A DNA stretch of 64,000 nt. It comes from Luscinia megarhynchos. Lineage: Eukaryota; Chordata; Aves; Passeriformes; Turdidae. The position numbers and the translations under genes are program-made. The DNA lies in contig CM067576.1 of NCBI GenBank assembly GCA_034336665.1, positions 14,685,385-14,749,384 on the forward strand, given 5' to 3'. Under the pieces are notes generated by a model. That model was not told where the DNA came from, ran no database searches, and was given only the letters and a program-made list of their open reading frames with translations. Each line of letters begins with the position of its first letter. Position 1 is the first letter of the stretch. Positions 22,253 through 37,200 of the stretch are shown one piece after another.

Positions 22253-25200
22253 ACAGGGAGCTGCACTGTGCAGGTTTTCCTTGGAATACTGAGAGCTGCT
22301 CTGTGTCCTCCTGCTGGCAGTGACCCGAGGAGCAATGATGACATTCAGTCTGGCAACAGGCACATCACACTGCAGCTTTTGGCAGCCAAATATGCTTGGA
22401 CTTCCAGGGAATCCCACTGTCCTTAAATTAGACACCTGAAAACAGAATCCAAACTTCTCAGGTGTACCTAGCAGTCTGTTAAGCATAGAACATAGACTTT
22501 CTTTTTCCATTTGGAAAGTAGAAGAGGATGAACTTAAAGACAGAAATGTTAGGGTCAGCAGAAGAAGAAAACCTCACCCTAAAACTTTGTAGTCATGGTG
22601 AAAAAAAGGCTTACTCCCAAGATCCCCCTATTCAGTTATGTAGATTGCTTCTAGAAAGTTCTCAGTATTATTGATTACTTTTCTCTGCAGAAATTATGAT
22701 ATTCTTAATTGCTCTTCCCCATTGGATCTCTCCCTCAGACCCTGCCTTATCCCCTCCCTGCACCCAAGTGTATGAATATCCCTGCTCTACCATGGAACCT
22801 GCTTTTTTCCAGTTTGTTCTTAGTACTGCACACGTCATTAAAGTTCTTTTAAACTCTTAATGAGTTTTCACCTCATTAGCGTTTTTTTTTCTCAACAGCT
22901 CAAAGCCATCTCTCTCCATGAAAGTAGCTGGAGCTCTTTCGTGGGGAAACCACCAGTCAGACTTTCTGGGCTTGGACCAGGGGGGTTCACAGAATTATTT
23001 CATAATAGTGAAAAATAATGAAGCTTAATACCAGCTCATATAGAAAAAGTGGTGGTCCTCCTGTAATTTCCCCAATATTTTTTACAAACAGGACAAGTAA
23101 TGGAGATATTACAATACCACACCAGGTGTTACTCTGCTGGATCTAGTAATTGCTCAGTGTCTAATACTGCCTCAGTTATGGCACTGGGATGGCAACAGAG
23201 ATGGTTCCTATTATGCATCTTCTAAAGAAAAACAAGCACACTTCCGTACTTGATATTGTTTTATAAACACTGGAAATAGATTTCTTTCAGTTAGAAAAAG
23301 ACTCCAAGATTCCAAATATTCAGCTAGCAATGAAGTTCAATATTTTATTAAATAAATAATGTTGAATAAGCAGAATAAACTAAAAAAAATATACATCTTC
23401 ATAAAGGATGCTGTTGCACATCAGTTCAGAAGCACCTTTACACTACTAGTGTAAAGTAAGAGTCAAGTCATTACCTGGAACCAGCAGAGTTGCTGGTGCC
23501 TCCTGAGACATGTCTCATACCTGGCTCATTTTCTAACTATACTCCTAAAATGGTCAAAGCTTCAAGAACTAAACAGAAGAACAATCTGTGTTTGCAAAAA
23601 GTGTCTTTCAGAGGAAGGTTGTCTCAAAGATTGAGGGGATTTTAGTGTTTAGTCTTACATTTTTATTCACAGGAAAACAGACTGCAATTTCTTTATCTGG
23701 TTTACGTGCAAACTGTGTGAGAATTTAAAGAGAATAACGAAAATTGGAATGGTTGGAGTATGTGCCAGTTTAACAATGTTAACATCTTAACGGTGTTTTA
23801 AAAAAAAATAAAAATTGGATCCTGCCCAGTATAAGGTAGATATCTCTTAACTCACACAACTTTTTCTTGCTTATTTTTCTTATTTTATGAGAGATTAGTT
23901 CCAAATAGGTTCAACAAAATGCAATATTTAAGGCTTGTGACCCATAAACTGCAAGACAATTGCAATTTGAATTTTACTGATCTGTTTCCCAAGCACAATT
24001 GTGACAGAACATTTGTTTGTCTATTCCTCATTAGCAATATGAAAAATCTCCTTCTATTCACAATTACAGTCTGAGTTGCTGTTCTGGTTATGGAACAGGA
24101 ATCTTGATTTGTTGTGTGATAAAAACTGCAGCTCAGTAATGAAGTTGAGAAAAAAAGGAAAAAAAAGTAGAAGAATATTTGTACAAATAGAATTCCATCT
24201 CTACTAGTATTCCTGTTAAAGCAGGAATAATTATACATTTATATTTTTTGAAGAACTCTGCTTTTTCTCCCAGTATTCAGGAAACACTTTTTTCCACCCT
24301 TCAGTAAAGCAGAGAGGAAGAAACACATATAAAAATAGTGAACTAGAAGTGATGGGACTGAGGAAGGATAACGTTTCCAACATTAAAATAATTAAAATAA
24401 AATGAAATAAATACTTTTCTAGTATTATTTTCCCAAATGACACAGAAAAAAATACAGGATTTTGAGCAATGGAGCTTATAGAGTTACATGGACTAGATCA
24501 TTGCAAAGTAGCTCAGAAGTAAACACTTATACAAAGAATATCCCAGGAGTCTTCATGTGAAGTGAATGCATAACATTAAGTAGATTTGGACAAAATCTAC
24601 TTATGTATAAGAAGCACTAATCCATTATAAGTTTTCTATCCTAATTTTTATTAAATAGGGGACAGTACATGAAAACACCAGAGTATTATGGTTTGATCTG
24701 ATCAAAATGTCAGAAGAAGTTAGAGAAAAATATTTTTATATCCTAATTTTTTGCATTTCATATCTTGTAACTAAAGGTAGCTGTACAGCTGGAGCTCAAG
24801 TGGAAGTAGAGAAAACAAACAAACAAACAATCTGATCTCTGAGCATCCATAGGCAAGAAAACACACAAGTCAGTTGTTTTGGTGAGAAGCTTTTTCACTA
24901 CAGGAAAAGCACAAAACCCAGCAGCCATGAATAACAGGAAGAAGAAGAATAAATCATATTACATGTTATAATAATGCAACTCTATCTGGAATTAAGGATT
25001 ATACTTCTGTTATTATCTCAATTGGGGAAAAATATCTTTTAACTGGAATAGTTACACTAGCAGAAAAGTTAGCTACTTTCCAGGAAGCTCCTATTTTTGA
25101 GTGGGTTTTTTTTCTTATTTTTTTCTACTTGGGTATATTCCAAATGCTTAATTTTGTTTCATTTCATTAGGTTGTTTTATAGAAAAGATATGTATTTTTA

Positions 25201-28200
25201 TATAGGCCCTCATGAAGTAATTTCCTCAAATTCTTCAAATGCCCAGGTTAGGAACCTCCATTGTAGTGAAATGTTTGGAGATAAGGAATGACTGGAAAAC
25301 TTGTTTTTTTCATTAAGCTGAAGGTAGCAGAGCAAGGGTGGGAAGGAAGAACTGAGTAAGCCACCCCTAGCCCTGTAAATAAGCTCAATAAATATTAAGC
25401 AACAAACTGTTGGGTTTTAGCCATTTTGGATTCTTGAATAAGAACAACTTAAAACTTACCTTGAAAGAGAAATAAACCCAGAAATACTTTCAGAAATTTT
25501 AAATTTTTACATGCTGTTTCTTTTTTTCTGTTAGCTTTTCTCCAATAGAAACTTACTCTATTCTTGTTAGATTAGAAGGCTAAGGCAAAAGTCCACAGAA
25601 ATACATTTGCAATTGAAATGTAATTTGCAGCAAAGAGAATGCTCTCACTTGAAGCAGTATTGGTTATTTATATGAATTACCTAATCAGAATTTTTTTTAA
25701 ATTACATTGCATTACTTAGTTTATTAACACCTCATACATATTTTGAACATGAAGCACTTGTGATAACTACTCCAAATTCTATTCATAGATTCAGAATTGT
25801 CTGCTAAGGGATAGGATTGAACATTTAAATTGATAAAGGGAGCAACAGGGAGCCTGAGAATAGAAAGAGGAAAAAGTAACTGACTATATAGTTCAAAACA
25901 GCTCTGCATCAATGGATGCAGATTCTGCACCACTACCAATCTTTAGGGAAAATTAGATAAAAAATTCATGGGAATATGTAGCTAGGCATATGTGAAGGTA
26001 GGAGAATAGTCCATTTAACTTAAAGGAATACCTTCTTCCCTGACTGTTAAAATATTTTTCATTACTCTAACATAGATTTATTCATTGTTGTTTTGGTTTT
26101 GGTCTGCCTGAATGAGAGGAAAGACACTGGAACATTTTCTACTTTGCTCTGTTCATGCTTAATCTAAACAATGAAATGTTTTTTTCTGTTTGTGAACAGA
26201 GCATATTTCTATTCAAGTTTAACACAGGCTTGGTATCTGTCAGTAGAAGTGCTCTAATATCAAACTATAACTTTTCAAAAAGGTTTATAAAAATATGTGT
26301 TTGTTCAAACAATGAAGTGTTCAAATGCCTGCCATTGAACAGGTTCTATATAGTATGAAGATGTAGATGGTTTGAAAAGAGACAAATAGCATCCCCCTCT
26401 TTCTATGAAATGGACAGTCATATTTATAAGACAATGGGAAAAAAGATGCTTAGGCTTTCTTAGTGATCTGTGTACTGCCAGTAAGTGCATTTCAGTGCAA
26501 ACACAACTGCTCTGCAGCTGGCAGCTGACCCTGTACCAGCTGTGGTCACCTTTGCAGGGGTAGGGAGGTGTGTGAGTGCCCTGGCAGAAAGCTTTCTCTA
26601 ACGGTAATGAAGTGTAACAGCTTGAGAAAATGCCTTTCTGAGGAGTTATCTGGACTGAAAACAAGCCAGGCACATCAAAGGACCTAAATTTCTGTCAAGG
26701 GGCTTGAAAAATAGGTCTGGGCACACAGAGGAGCAATACCATGGCAAACATAGAAGGGAATTAAAGTCCCTTAGGACTATCCCCTAGGATAATGCCCAAA
26801 AAAATGTTTGAGAATGGACACCTCGTTCTAGAATTCTGGTATCACTTAGCTGAATATTTCACTTAGAGGGATTTCAGATATTTTCTGTCAACCATTCCTC
26901 CTACACAGCTGCCACTTCATTTATTTCTGGTTTGAATGACTCTGAAAAAATACCTTTTGAGGTTTAGATTGGGTTTTATAGCTTGCCACCTTCGAGAGAA
27001 TAAAATCTTTTCATATGTCAGGAAAAGTAATAAAGGATGAAGGGTTGGATTTGGAAGACTGGCATATTTTTTCTTGTTTTCTTAGGAGACCTAAAAAACA
27101 GAGCAGATATAAGTGGGCAAGGAAACAAGTAGGAAGAGGTCCAGAGTAGCAAACTGTACTGCTTGAGAAAATAGCTCTAGGAAAATAATCAGAGGTTTGG
27201 AATTTAGTAAAATTTTTTGAGTAATGTCAGCGCATTTTTGTCTATGAAAGCAGAAATGAGGAGCAGTGCTTGAATTGAAAATATTCCAACTCTAGCAGTG
27301 CAATGAGGAAGACATCTAAACATGCCTCTCTCCTCAAAGTCAAGCTTTAGGAATTGTGTACTTCACATGACCTGGTTTTAAATCTATTTCATTTGCTTGT
27401 GCTAGCTCTAGAGAAGTTGAAAAACAAGTCAGAAAATTGACTTGCTGATTTTTGCAGTTGTTCTGACTGAGGAGAGGCAAACAGAACTCTCATTGCTAGT
27501 CCAGTACATTTTTTTTTCAGCTTCCATTTAGATCTGCAAACCCTTTTCTGTCAGCAGCATGTAGTGTTTTGTTTGTTTGTGCTGATGTTTAAGGGCATTG
27601 TATTTAGTTTAGGCAATACAATTTTAAGCCAATCTTCTGCCATTTAAAAGCTGTTTTCATTAAATATCCTCATTGCTTCTTTTCTTGTTCCCCCAAAATC
27701 ACACCCTATTCTTTTAATACAGTTGTTTTTCAGCCACATCCATTACATTTTAAAAGTATTTTAGGCAACTTTCCAGAGATCTTTTGCTTTTATTTAGCAG
27801 TGCTTATTAGTCAAAATTTCTCCAGCATGTTCCTTTCTTCTGTCCTGCCTCAGCAGCAATATTTAATACCTAACTGGTACTGGGCACTTGGCCCAAAACT
27901 GGTTTTGGTTCACTTCTAATGACCTGAATTTCAAATCTGAAGGTGTGTGTGTGTGAAAGCTGTGGTGCTTCTAAGCTAAGACAGAAGTAGGTAACTTGAA
28001 CATTGTTTTTTTGGTCTTTCAGTTGCAAAAAGAGTTTCAGTTTTGCATTTGAAGAGCACTGCAGTGACTGATCTTTCTGGCTATGGTCCATTTTGCAGTG
28101 TGAGTTCCAGGCAGGACCAGCAGAGTTTTCAATACTCTCCTGCCTTTTCCAGCTCACTGACAGCCCAGGAACTTGTGATTTCCAGTCCCTCTCCAATGGA

Positions 28201-31200
28201 TTCACTCACAGTTAATTACAAAGGGCCATTTTCCTGGGTTACAGCCAGAGGTCAAAGCTTACTTCTTGCTCCCCAAAGGTGAGAACTGTGAAGTTTGCTG
28301 TTCATGCACAGAGCATATGGTGGCAGTGCCAATTTCTGTAGGAGCAGCTTACAAGAACCCTGGTGTGGAAGATCAGTCATTTGGAGTGAAATGTTAATTA
28401 AATGTCTTACACTATGGAGTCCTACTTTTTCTAATGATGGTGCTGATTTAGGTGTAAATTCAAATAAAGCTCTGCCTGCAGCAGCACTTACCAAGTATGT
28501 CCCTGCACTATCTTTCAGACATTCTGGAGTCAGATTCTTCTATGCAGCTAGACCTGTTTTTTTCAATTTTCCAGTAAAAAGTTGCCTTTGAGTTTGAAAT
28601 ATTCCCACTCTGTGAGGCAACTTTGGTCAGGCAGAAATAATAGTATAGAGGCATCTTTTGTCATCAAAACACTGTCTGTAGTATGAATCAAGGAGAGTAC
28701 ATGCCTAAAACCCTTTAAAATATAATTTTTGGCTTGAAAATGGAGGCAGAAATAATAATAGATTCATATTCAGTTGTATTTAATTTCATCATAATTGTTT
28801 TGGAGATAGAAGACCAAACTGGTTATTCCCAGACCAACGGGTGTTTCATTAGCACCTGAAAAGTCTCTGCAGTGGGAACAAACAATTTGCAGAGAGAGCC
28901 AGAAAGCAGATTTTCCCAGGATAAACTGTTCCCCACTGAGGAGTGTAATCCTTGAATAAACTTATGATCTTGGTGTAAGTCAATGCTGCTCCTATCAAGC
29001 TACGAATTATGAATTCTCAGAAGATCCATGTCTTGAATTTCTCCACACTAAATCAGTCCCTGATATTCCATTTTTCCCAATTAATTTATAATCAGGAGAC
29101 TCTAGGAGAAGAATACATTACAGAAAGCCTGCAAATGAGATCAGATGCTTTTCCTAAATTAATTCACTAATAAATTTGAAATAATTTTTTTCAAAAGAAA
29201 GAAAAAGATGTCCTAATTTTCTGTCTTAAGGAAACTAAAAATAAAGAGAAAATAGAAAAACATAATAGAAAAACATAAAACAAAATGAAATATTAAAAAT
29301 TTTTCTTCAGAGGAAAATTGAAATTTACTTGAAGATTAGAGGTTATTTATTAGTGTTGTAGTCTTAGCTTCAGAACAGATAAAATTGTGTATTCAAAATG
29401 TTTAATTTTCACACTTATTGGAGGTCTAAAGTTACACACTGCATAAAAGAATCTACTCTAAAGACTTCACAGGCAGAGACTATACTTATTTACACTTTAT
29501 ATTTCCCTATCAATATAATTTGCACAATTTCAGCCTGAACAATCATAAGGAAAAAAAAATCATCTTTGGGATTTGGACAAATTACTTCATTACAAAAGTC
29601 GGAAAATATTACTTCTTGGCTTTTAGAAAATGTATTTATTTGTTGTTCTCATTCTTTAAAAATTACATGTTTAAAATCTAGGAGGTTTTTTGTTCCACAA
29701 CTGTTTGGAGTCCCCACAGCTTTACAACTCTTGTTCTTAAATTTCTGAACAGCTGTTATGGTAGGAGAACTAGGAAAGAATTACAGTTTTGGGATTGATA
29801 ATTAAGTTCTACAACTGAATAGGTTTTGTGTTTCTGTATTTCTCCGGTCTAGGCAACTTTTAGTATTTCAGAAGTTTCTAACAAAATTGATTTGTGTGTA
29901 GGGTAGAGAGAAATGGAACATATCAGCTGCCTCCCTTCTTTTCTCTAGCACAGTTGCTGCTGTCCTGAAAGAGGTACAAACCTCAGAGCAGGGAATAAGG
30001 TGTGCATTTTTCCCTTTCAGAAAATGGAAACTTGGGAGCTTCATGAGTGCAGCTGAAATGTAGAGGGGTAAATGAATTTCTAAATATGTTGACTTTTAAC
30101 TAGAATACTAGCTATATATGCCATATTTGCCCCTTATGTTTTGTCTTGTGTGAATGCTTTTTAAATGCAATTTTTTGTGATATTTGTATAATCAAAACCC
30201 AATTTTAACAACTAGAAATAGTTTACAAAGTTCAAATCAAACAATCAGGAACAGAATTAATCTAATCTGAGTTTGAAAGATTAGACAAAGACTGAACATT
30301 TGAATAAACCAAAACACATTTGGAGAGTTCTCTATAGGCTGCAATGCATAGTTTGTAATGGATTGATAAAAAATAGATAGTTTTTATTGACAAAAGGGGT
30401 AAATCAAATTAATTGTTACCACAATGTTTGTATATGGCTGTTCTGTTCATATTGTAAGTATGCAATTATCTTTATTAATAAGGAAAGAGGTGTATTTAAG
30501 GAAAGATGTTTTAATTTTTTTCAGTTTTGATTTTTAGATATTGCTCCATCAAGATTATAGAAGCTAAGGGAAAAGGCTGTTGTGATTTTAGTAAATTAAC
30601 TTATTTAAGAGTTCAAAGCAATCCACTGATGTGCAATACATGCAAATTTCTAGGTTACTCAAGAAATTTAGAGAAGTTAAATAGGGAGTAGAATGTTTCC
30701 TGATGCCAGAATAAGCAATATGGATATTTTAATGTGAGTTTGCTGCTAGAACATTTCTTTTGGTACTGGATATTGAAAGTTAACAAAATAATTAATAGTA
30801 ATGTATAAAATTATTTTATTGATTTATATTTAAAGTGGCAGCTGATGCCACCTGGTTGCAAGAGACTCAAAAGTTTAGACCCCTAATGGCAGAGCTGGAG
30901 GCTCAAAAAGGAGAAGCAGACAAAGCATAATCCACTAATGCTCTAAAAAAGGAAGTTAAAAAAAGGTTTGCAAATTCACATGTTCCTACTAATAGATCAG
31001 ATTACTGTCCATGCTAAGAACTTTGAGATATATATGGCCTTTTAGTCTGATTCAAATTATCCCATTGTAAGCTTAGGATGTTTTGGACTGTTGAAGAATG
31101 CCCTGTGTGCAGGGTGATGATTCAGGATCCTGTTTCAACCAGAAACATGGAGGTACAAATGCAAGTGGAGTCAGGCCACTCTATTGCTGTCAAAATACAA

Positions 31201-34200
31201 TATAATGGAGCAGTGCTTGTGACTTGCTGACATTTTGCTCAAGAGAAAACTGAAATCAAGTATGTCAAAACTTCAGGGAGCTGCAGAAGTACAATAGGAG
31301 AGAATAAAGTGAAACAAAACCACAGTGTGATCTTGGCATCTTTAAAAATGTCACTTTCAAAATGATCCTTTGTATTCCTAAAAAAAGAAGCAGTCTGTGA
31401 GACAGTGATGGCTAACAAGGTTTTGTCCTAGCTACAGGAGTTTGTCACCCCAAGCAGGTGGACACCACAGTGCAACATGTTTTCCAAATTCCTGTGGAAG
31501 AAACAGGAGGGAGTGTTCCATGGAACCTCAAGTAGCAGCAATGGTTTACTAAGAAAATATAGCCATGGGATGCAGTAGAATCACAACAGCCATCCTTGCC
31601 ACCTCTCATCACCCCTGGAGTTTGTTTTATACTGAAGAAACAACCTGCAAGACCCACTGCTTGGGAACTGGCGAATTAAATTCACTGCAGACAGAAAATG
31701 TTGGCTTGTGAAAGCTCAGCTTGTACATTGTGTGGTCACAGCACACAAGTGCCAGTGCTCTGCTGCATCTTCCAAGCCTCAAGGTGATTTTGAGAAGAAA
31801 ACAGGGATGTTGGCTGGTGTGCATACAAATATAACCTGATTGTTTTCCACTGTTGGTGAGACACTGTTGTGGTTCTGCTCTGGCCTGGGGAACATGCAGG
31901 GCTGCAATGCACCATCAGCAGGTTTGGTAGGGCTGGAAGTGGGGACACTTGGGTTTCCATGCACTGACAGACCTCTGCTGGGTCTAAGAGATGTGGAAGG
32001 TGCTCATGGTTTGTGAGTTCATCAGTTGAGTGCAAGGCTCTATCACAGTGCCATTAAGATGCTTCCTTTCCAGATTTTCACACTCAGACATTCAAGTCTT
32101 AATGCACTTTTATCCACCATAAAACCCCTCTTCTCCACTCCCACAAAATCTGTCAGAGTTCTGTATGACTTTCTAAGAGTAGTTCCAGGGAAAATTACAG
32201 GGCCTGCAGAATTTGATAAAAACAACTAATTTTTTTCAGGAGTATTTGCAGAAAATATTTACTGGTCCTCTGTGAGGGATAGTGAGATTTTTCACATATT
32301 TCTTATTAAACTGAAAACTTCTATGCTTGCATAATAGACTGCTTTGCTTACTTGGTTGCATACTCGTTTTGCTCTTTCTAATTATTTCTATTCTTATGCA
32401 AGAATCCTTTTCACCTTCTCTTTGCTCTAAGCAGTTTGTTGTTGTTCACAGTTGTATTTTCCTTGACAGCTTGCTTTGCTGTGTTTTCAGTGCATAAAGA
32501 GCAAAACATACACTTCAGTCTCAATGGCTTTCATTTTAGATTAGGAAAGCTGAAATACACAGTGAGAAAAAATATAAATTCTTCATGAGAGAGAAAGCAA
32601 AGAATCTATAAGATCTGCAGTTTAGAAAACTCTGTAAACCTTTTATGTTTAATCCTATTATAATGCTGTCACTGGCTGACAGGCAGGTGGGGAGATTTTC
32701 CATTTTATGGCATAGAAAGGACAGATTTGTGATTAAGGCATAGATTGGGTTTCAAAGGATTCTAGTTCAGTTTACATCTTTTGATATAAACTTTGTATGG
32801 GTGTCAGTTTAGACTTCACATTGCCTATATCTTTTTTTCTTTTTTTCCTTTTCTCTGTAAGGATAGCAGTCCTCTGTCTACCTATATGTCATAGTACCAA
32901 AAATGTCTTTTGCAGAGGAGCTCTACATTTTGCTGTAATCTGAAATTTAGGCCTCCAGTTCAGGGATGCAGTTGTGCATGTGCCTAATCCCTGTGGGAAG
33001 TCAGACTAACAGAGTATTCAGTGTGTCTCCATACACCCACTTGATGCTGAAGAAAGAACACATATCAGAGAAATTCAATGCACCAAACAATGCAATATGA
33101 AATTGCAAAGAACAATATGAAATTTGCATAGTACAAAAAATTTCTGTGTTGGGGGTATGCTTATTGCTAACCCTGTACCCAGTGTAATTGCTAACCCTGC
33201 ACATGCAAAAATGAATATTCATCTTTTTGGTGCTGCACAGACAGCACTGGATATTTAAAGGGCAGCTTCAATAGAGTTTGAAATGCATATCAAAATTTTA
33301 AAACACTCTTATTGAAAGCTATTACTTCATTTATACTTACAGTATTAGTCAAGCAAAGATTTCTACACCAACAAAATAAATGAATTTGTTATGCTTGGTC
33401 AAGCGAGACATTTTTTTCCAATTAGTGAAACTAGAAAGTTGTTTTTTAATTGCACATTAAGAAACCTTATATGGCTCATTGAGAGCCATCTGATGTGCTT
33501 TGTGTACAATTTTAATATTTACAAGAAAGGCGAATTGTGTCTCTAGGTGTTTTCTCACTTTTTCCACAGTCTGTAAAATAGATCAAGGGGGAAAAAAAAC
33601 AACTGAAAGAATGGAAAAAGTGAGAAGAGGCTTGAACAAATGGCCCTTGCATTTACCACTTCTCCCAATAGCAGTATCATCAGAAAAGTTCTTGTCAGGA
33701 ATAATTGCTTGGCAGTGTGAGCCAATTTATCCTGGTTTGGCTTGCAGATATGGAGATAGAGTACTATAGGTGGAAATTTCTGTGCAGGTGTCCAGGATTG
33801 CTGCAGTCTCTGTCTCCCTGGGACTTTTGTCATTTTGTCCTAGTCAATGCAGAAACTATCCAGTAGATTTACATTCATTCCCTCCTTTTATTCTTCTTCA
33901 AAGACAGCTTTCAGAAATACATTTTCTGTTCCTCATTGCCTCCAAATATGTATTTCAGTCTTAAATGTATTAAACTCAAGGGATGGGTGTAGAGTCCACA
34001 TCCTTGGTTTCTATGGTAGCAAATAGAATTTTTTCCAAGATTGCCTGCATGAGTTAATGTGAGGTACAATTGTAAGGTGATCACAGAGGAGGAGGATTCT
34101 AGTTTCTTGAAATTGGAAAAATCTTAATTTTATGTAACATTATTAGTCAATGATTAGGGAATCAGTATGGGGACAGAGAAACTAAATCCTGGGGTTTACA

Positions 34201-37200
34201 CTGCCCAGAAGTGTCCTGACATGTTTTGACATGTGAGATTTTATTTGCCTGCTGCTGGTAAGAAACTAAGGTGAATAATTTCATAAGGTTAATAAATAAA
34301 TTGAAAGAGCCCGAATGTTGGCTATAAACTTTGTGAACTTGAGATAAAGAGACATTTTAGATTCAGAATAGAAGGAATAATGCAGTATATCTTTATATGC
34401 CATCCCCCAACCTACAAAAACACCCAAACCGAAAATCCCTTGAGACAAATGCTCCTGTCTGGAGGTGACACTCGTAGTGCCTCCCTCTTAATGGGGATGG
34501 GCACTTTGCTAGACAGCTCAATAATGCAAAGCAACACTTCACCTACTCTCCAGGCAGTGTGATACTTCACAAAGAACATTTGGGTAATGTTTATGAATAT
34601 CATAAAATGGTTCACTTTCATGTTTTCAATACCTACTGTAAAATATGGTTAAACTGAAGATTACCTATGAATATGGTGTCCCCAGCTGGTACTTTAAACA
34701 TTTAGTGGTAGAGCAAACATATTAAAGGTATGAGTGAGATACACACTAATGAATGTTATTGACTCTTTATGCACCTTAATATTTAGATTTATATTAAAAA
34801 GTGTTATAAGGAGACAATGTATCACTGAAGTGATAACTTTTTAAAACTTCTGTGGGTACCTGTTCAACAACCTGAGGAAAAAAATGTTTGTTAATGTCCC
34901 TCTTTGGTTCCTCCACCTTACAAGGTGGGATTGATGGCTCCTTACTGACACTGACATGTCACAGGAAGCAGCTCTGTCCTGTGTCAGTTTAAAGGCCATT
35001 TCCCTTGTGTTTTACAACATACATCAATGAAATATCAGCTTTTCCTCTGCACAAGACCAGGAGAAAAAGTGCAGATATGAATTCTGAAGTTCCCATAGAT
35101 GACTAAGTAGTAACTTGCCAAGTTACTTTTTTTTTTGGTGAAGTTCTCTCCTTAGGATTTCATTGTCTAAATATACTTAGGACAGGTGGCATGAGATTTA
35201 TATTTTTTAAAAAACTGTGCAAAGAAGGCTTTTGAAAGAAAATTGGTATCTTGTGCTGAACGAGAGGAGCTAATTGTAGATGATTACTTTCAGGTGGGGA
35301 TGCATTCATTGCTAGTTGGGATATAACTATCCAGTAGTTCTGATTTTTGAATAATAATGTATTCCAAATTAGTGGAAAAGTGCAAACTTTAGATGTTAAT
35401 TCTTAAAATGTATCTAATGAATTTTTAATTTATGGTTTCCAATATTTAACCATATTTTCAGGGGTATAGTTCTTTTGACTGCTTTCTTTTTACTTTCATT
35501 TCCTATGTAATTGTTTTAATTTTTTTCTTAATAAATAACATATTCCTTTTGCATTTTAACTCTTTGAAAAGCATGTTCCTTATAACTGGCAATAATTGCA
35601 GAACATCTTTAGAAACTGTTGCTGTTTAGAATAAAATTCATTCTGTTCTACTGTGACATGAATGATTTTGACTAGCATACTGATTAATATTTTGCCTGCT
35701 ACCTATGAATTAAACAGAAATTTCAAGTTAGATTTTTATTATTAAACCTGAGACTAAAACTTTTCTGTTTCAAAATGTTCATTGTGTATATTTTCTAGAC
35801 AACATCAGAATGTCAATCCATTTATTGGAGCTGTGGTAAGTGATTCAGATAAGATAGAATTATTTAATTTTACTAGTAATCAAAATGATGCAGGGATCTG
35901 GTAGTACTTCTTACAGGAATGGTCATAACAATACCAACAATAATTTACTAAATAACTATGGTTTGAATTTTTCTAAGATGATTAGAAAGACAAATAGAGA
36001 ACAGAAAATAAGCTGCCAATACTTGTCTCTTTCTATACCTAGAAAAGTTCATTGCAAAATAATTTAGAGCTTTTATTTTTTTTAGAACTTCCTCCCAAAT
36101 ACTACTTTCTACTTCTATGGGGTTTTTTTCAGAGGTTTTTTGGATGACAGGGTAAAATAAGGACATCTTTAAGGAGGAGCATCTTCTCCCCTTGTACTTT
36201 TCCTTTCCACCATGTTTTTAAGAGTACTGAGATCTCATTTCTTCTGTGCCTGGGTGCCAGGGAGAGTGGGAGGGAATGTAGAAGGAGCAATAACAGAGTA
36301 CTTAGCATTTATTTGGCAAAATCCCCAGAAGAATTTTTACAATTATCTCGGACATACATGGGATGTGAACTTCAGCCCGTTTGCATAATCAAAACTCGTG
36401 TGTCTGCATTAGCTCAGCATTGCTGGCCCTTCCCCTTTGTACAGCTAGGAAAAACATCCTCTGGAGACTAAACTGCATGTTCATGCAATGAGCTGGTATT
36501 CAGCTTATCCCCTAGGAACTCTTATCCCCACAGCAAATCTTACTTCAGGTTTGGGACGGATTTTATTAGTAAATTCTGTTTTATCTTTAAATTCCCTGTA
36601 AAGGACAAAGTTGCCAACACAGAAAATAAAAAGTTGATCAGATTATTTTCAAATTTCAGAGATTTCAAATAAGGCCATCCATTTCACTACTTTACCAGAC
36701 AGGCATCTTGTAGTTTTGTTCACTCTCAGTAGCTTTAAGTTATGCAATTACAGAAGAAATGTGTCATTTATACTTGGGCAATGTTTGGTTCCAGCAGCTG
36801 ATATCAATGCTAAAAAAAATTGTCAGAAACAATGTAGAGAAAAGGAAAAAAATCTTTTGGTTGGTGTTATTTTAGGTTTTTTTTGTTATTTTTGGTCTAT
36901 TTTTTTCCTGTGGTATATTTGCAAAACAATCTGTAGAAATAAAAGGGGAAACAAACCCTTTTGTACAGCTACATGACCGTTTCTTTAAGTGTGTTTTGCA
37001 GCAGTTTAATTTTGTCGAGTGTTTTCATTTTTTAGACTTATTTCTTCCATATGCCAAATATTTGAGCTGAAGAACAAATGTTTTATATTCATTCAAGCAT
37101 AACATGTAATAAACTACCTTCAGTCATGCCTGTATAGTCTCTACCAGTGATCCTTTTGATGCTGAGAATCTCCCAAGGGCCATCCAGGGTATATTGGCCA

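Noticed and set aside
22133..22510. 125-codon minus-strand frame
   Set aside because: Begins in the solo LTR and runs antisense to it into the flank; no protein similarity recognised.
31445..32035. Cluster of overlapping frames as a processed pseudogene
   Set aside because: No coherent protein could be followed across frames; the stretch is only slightly less AT-rich than its surroundings.
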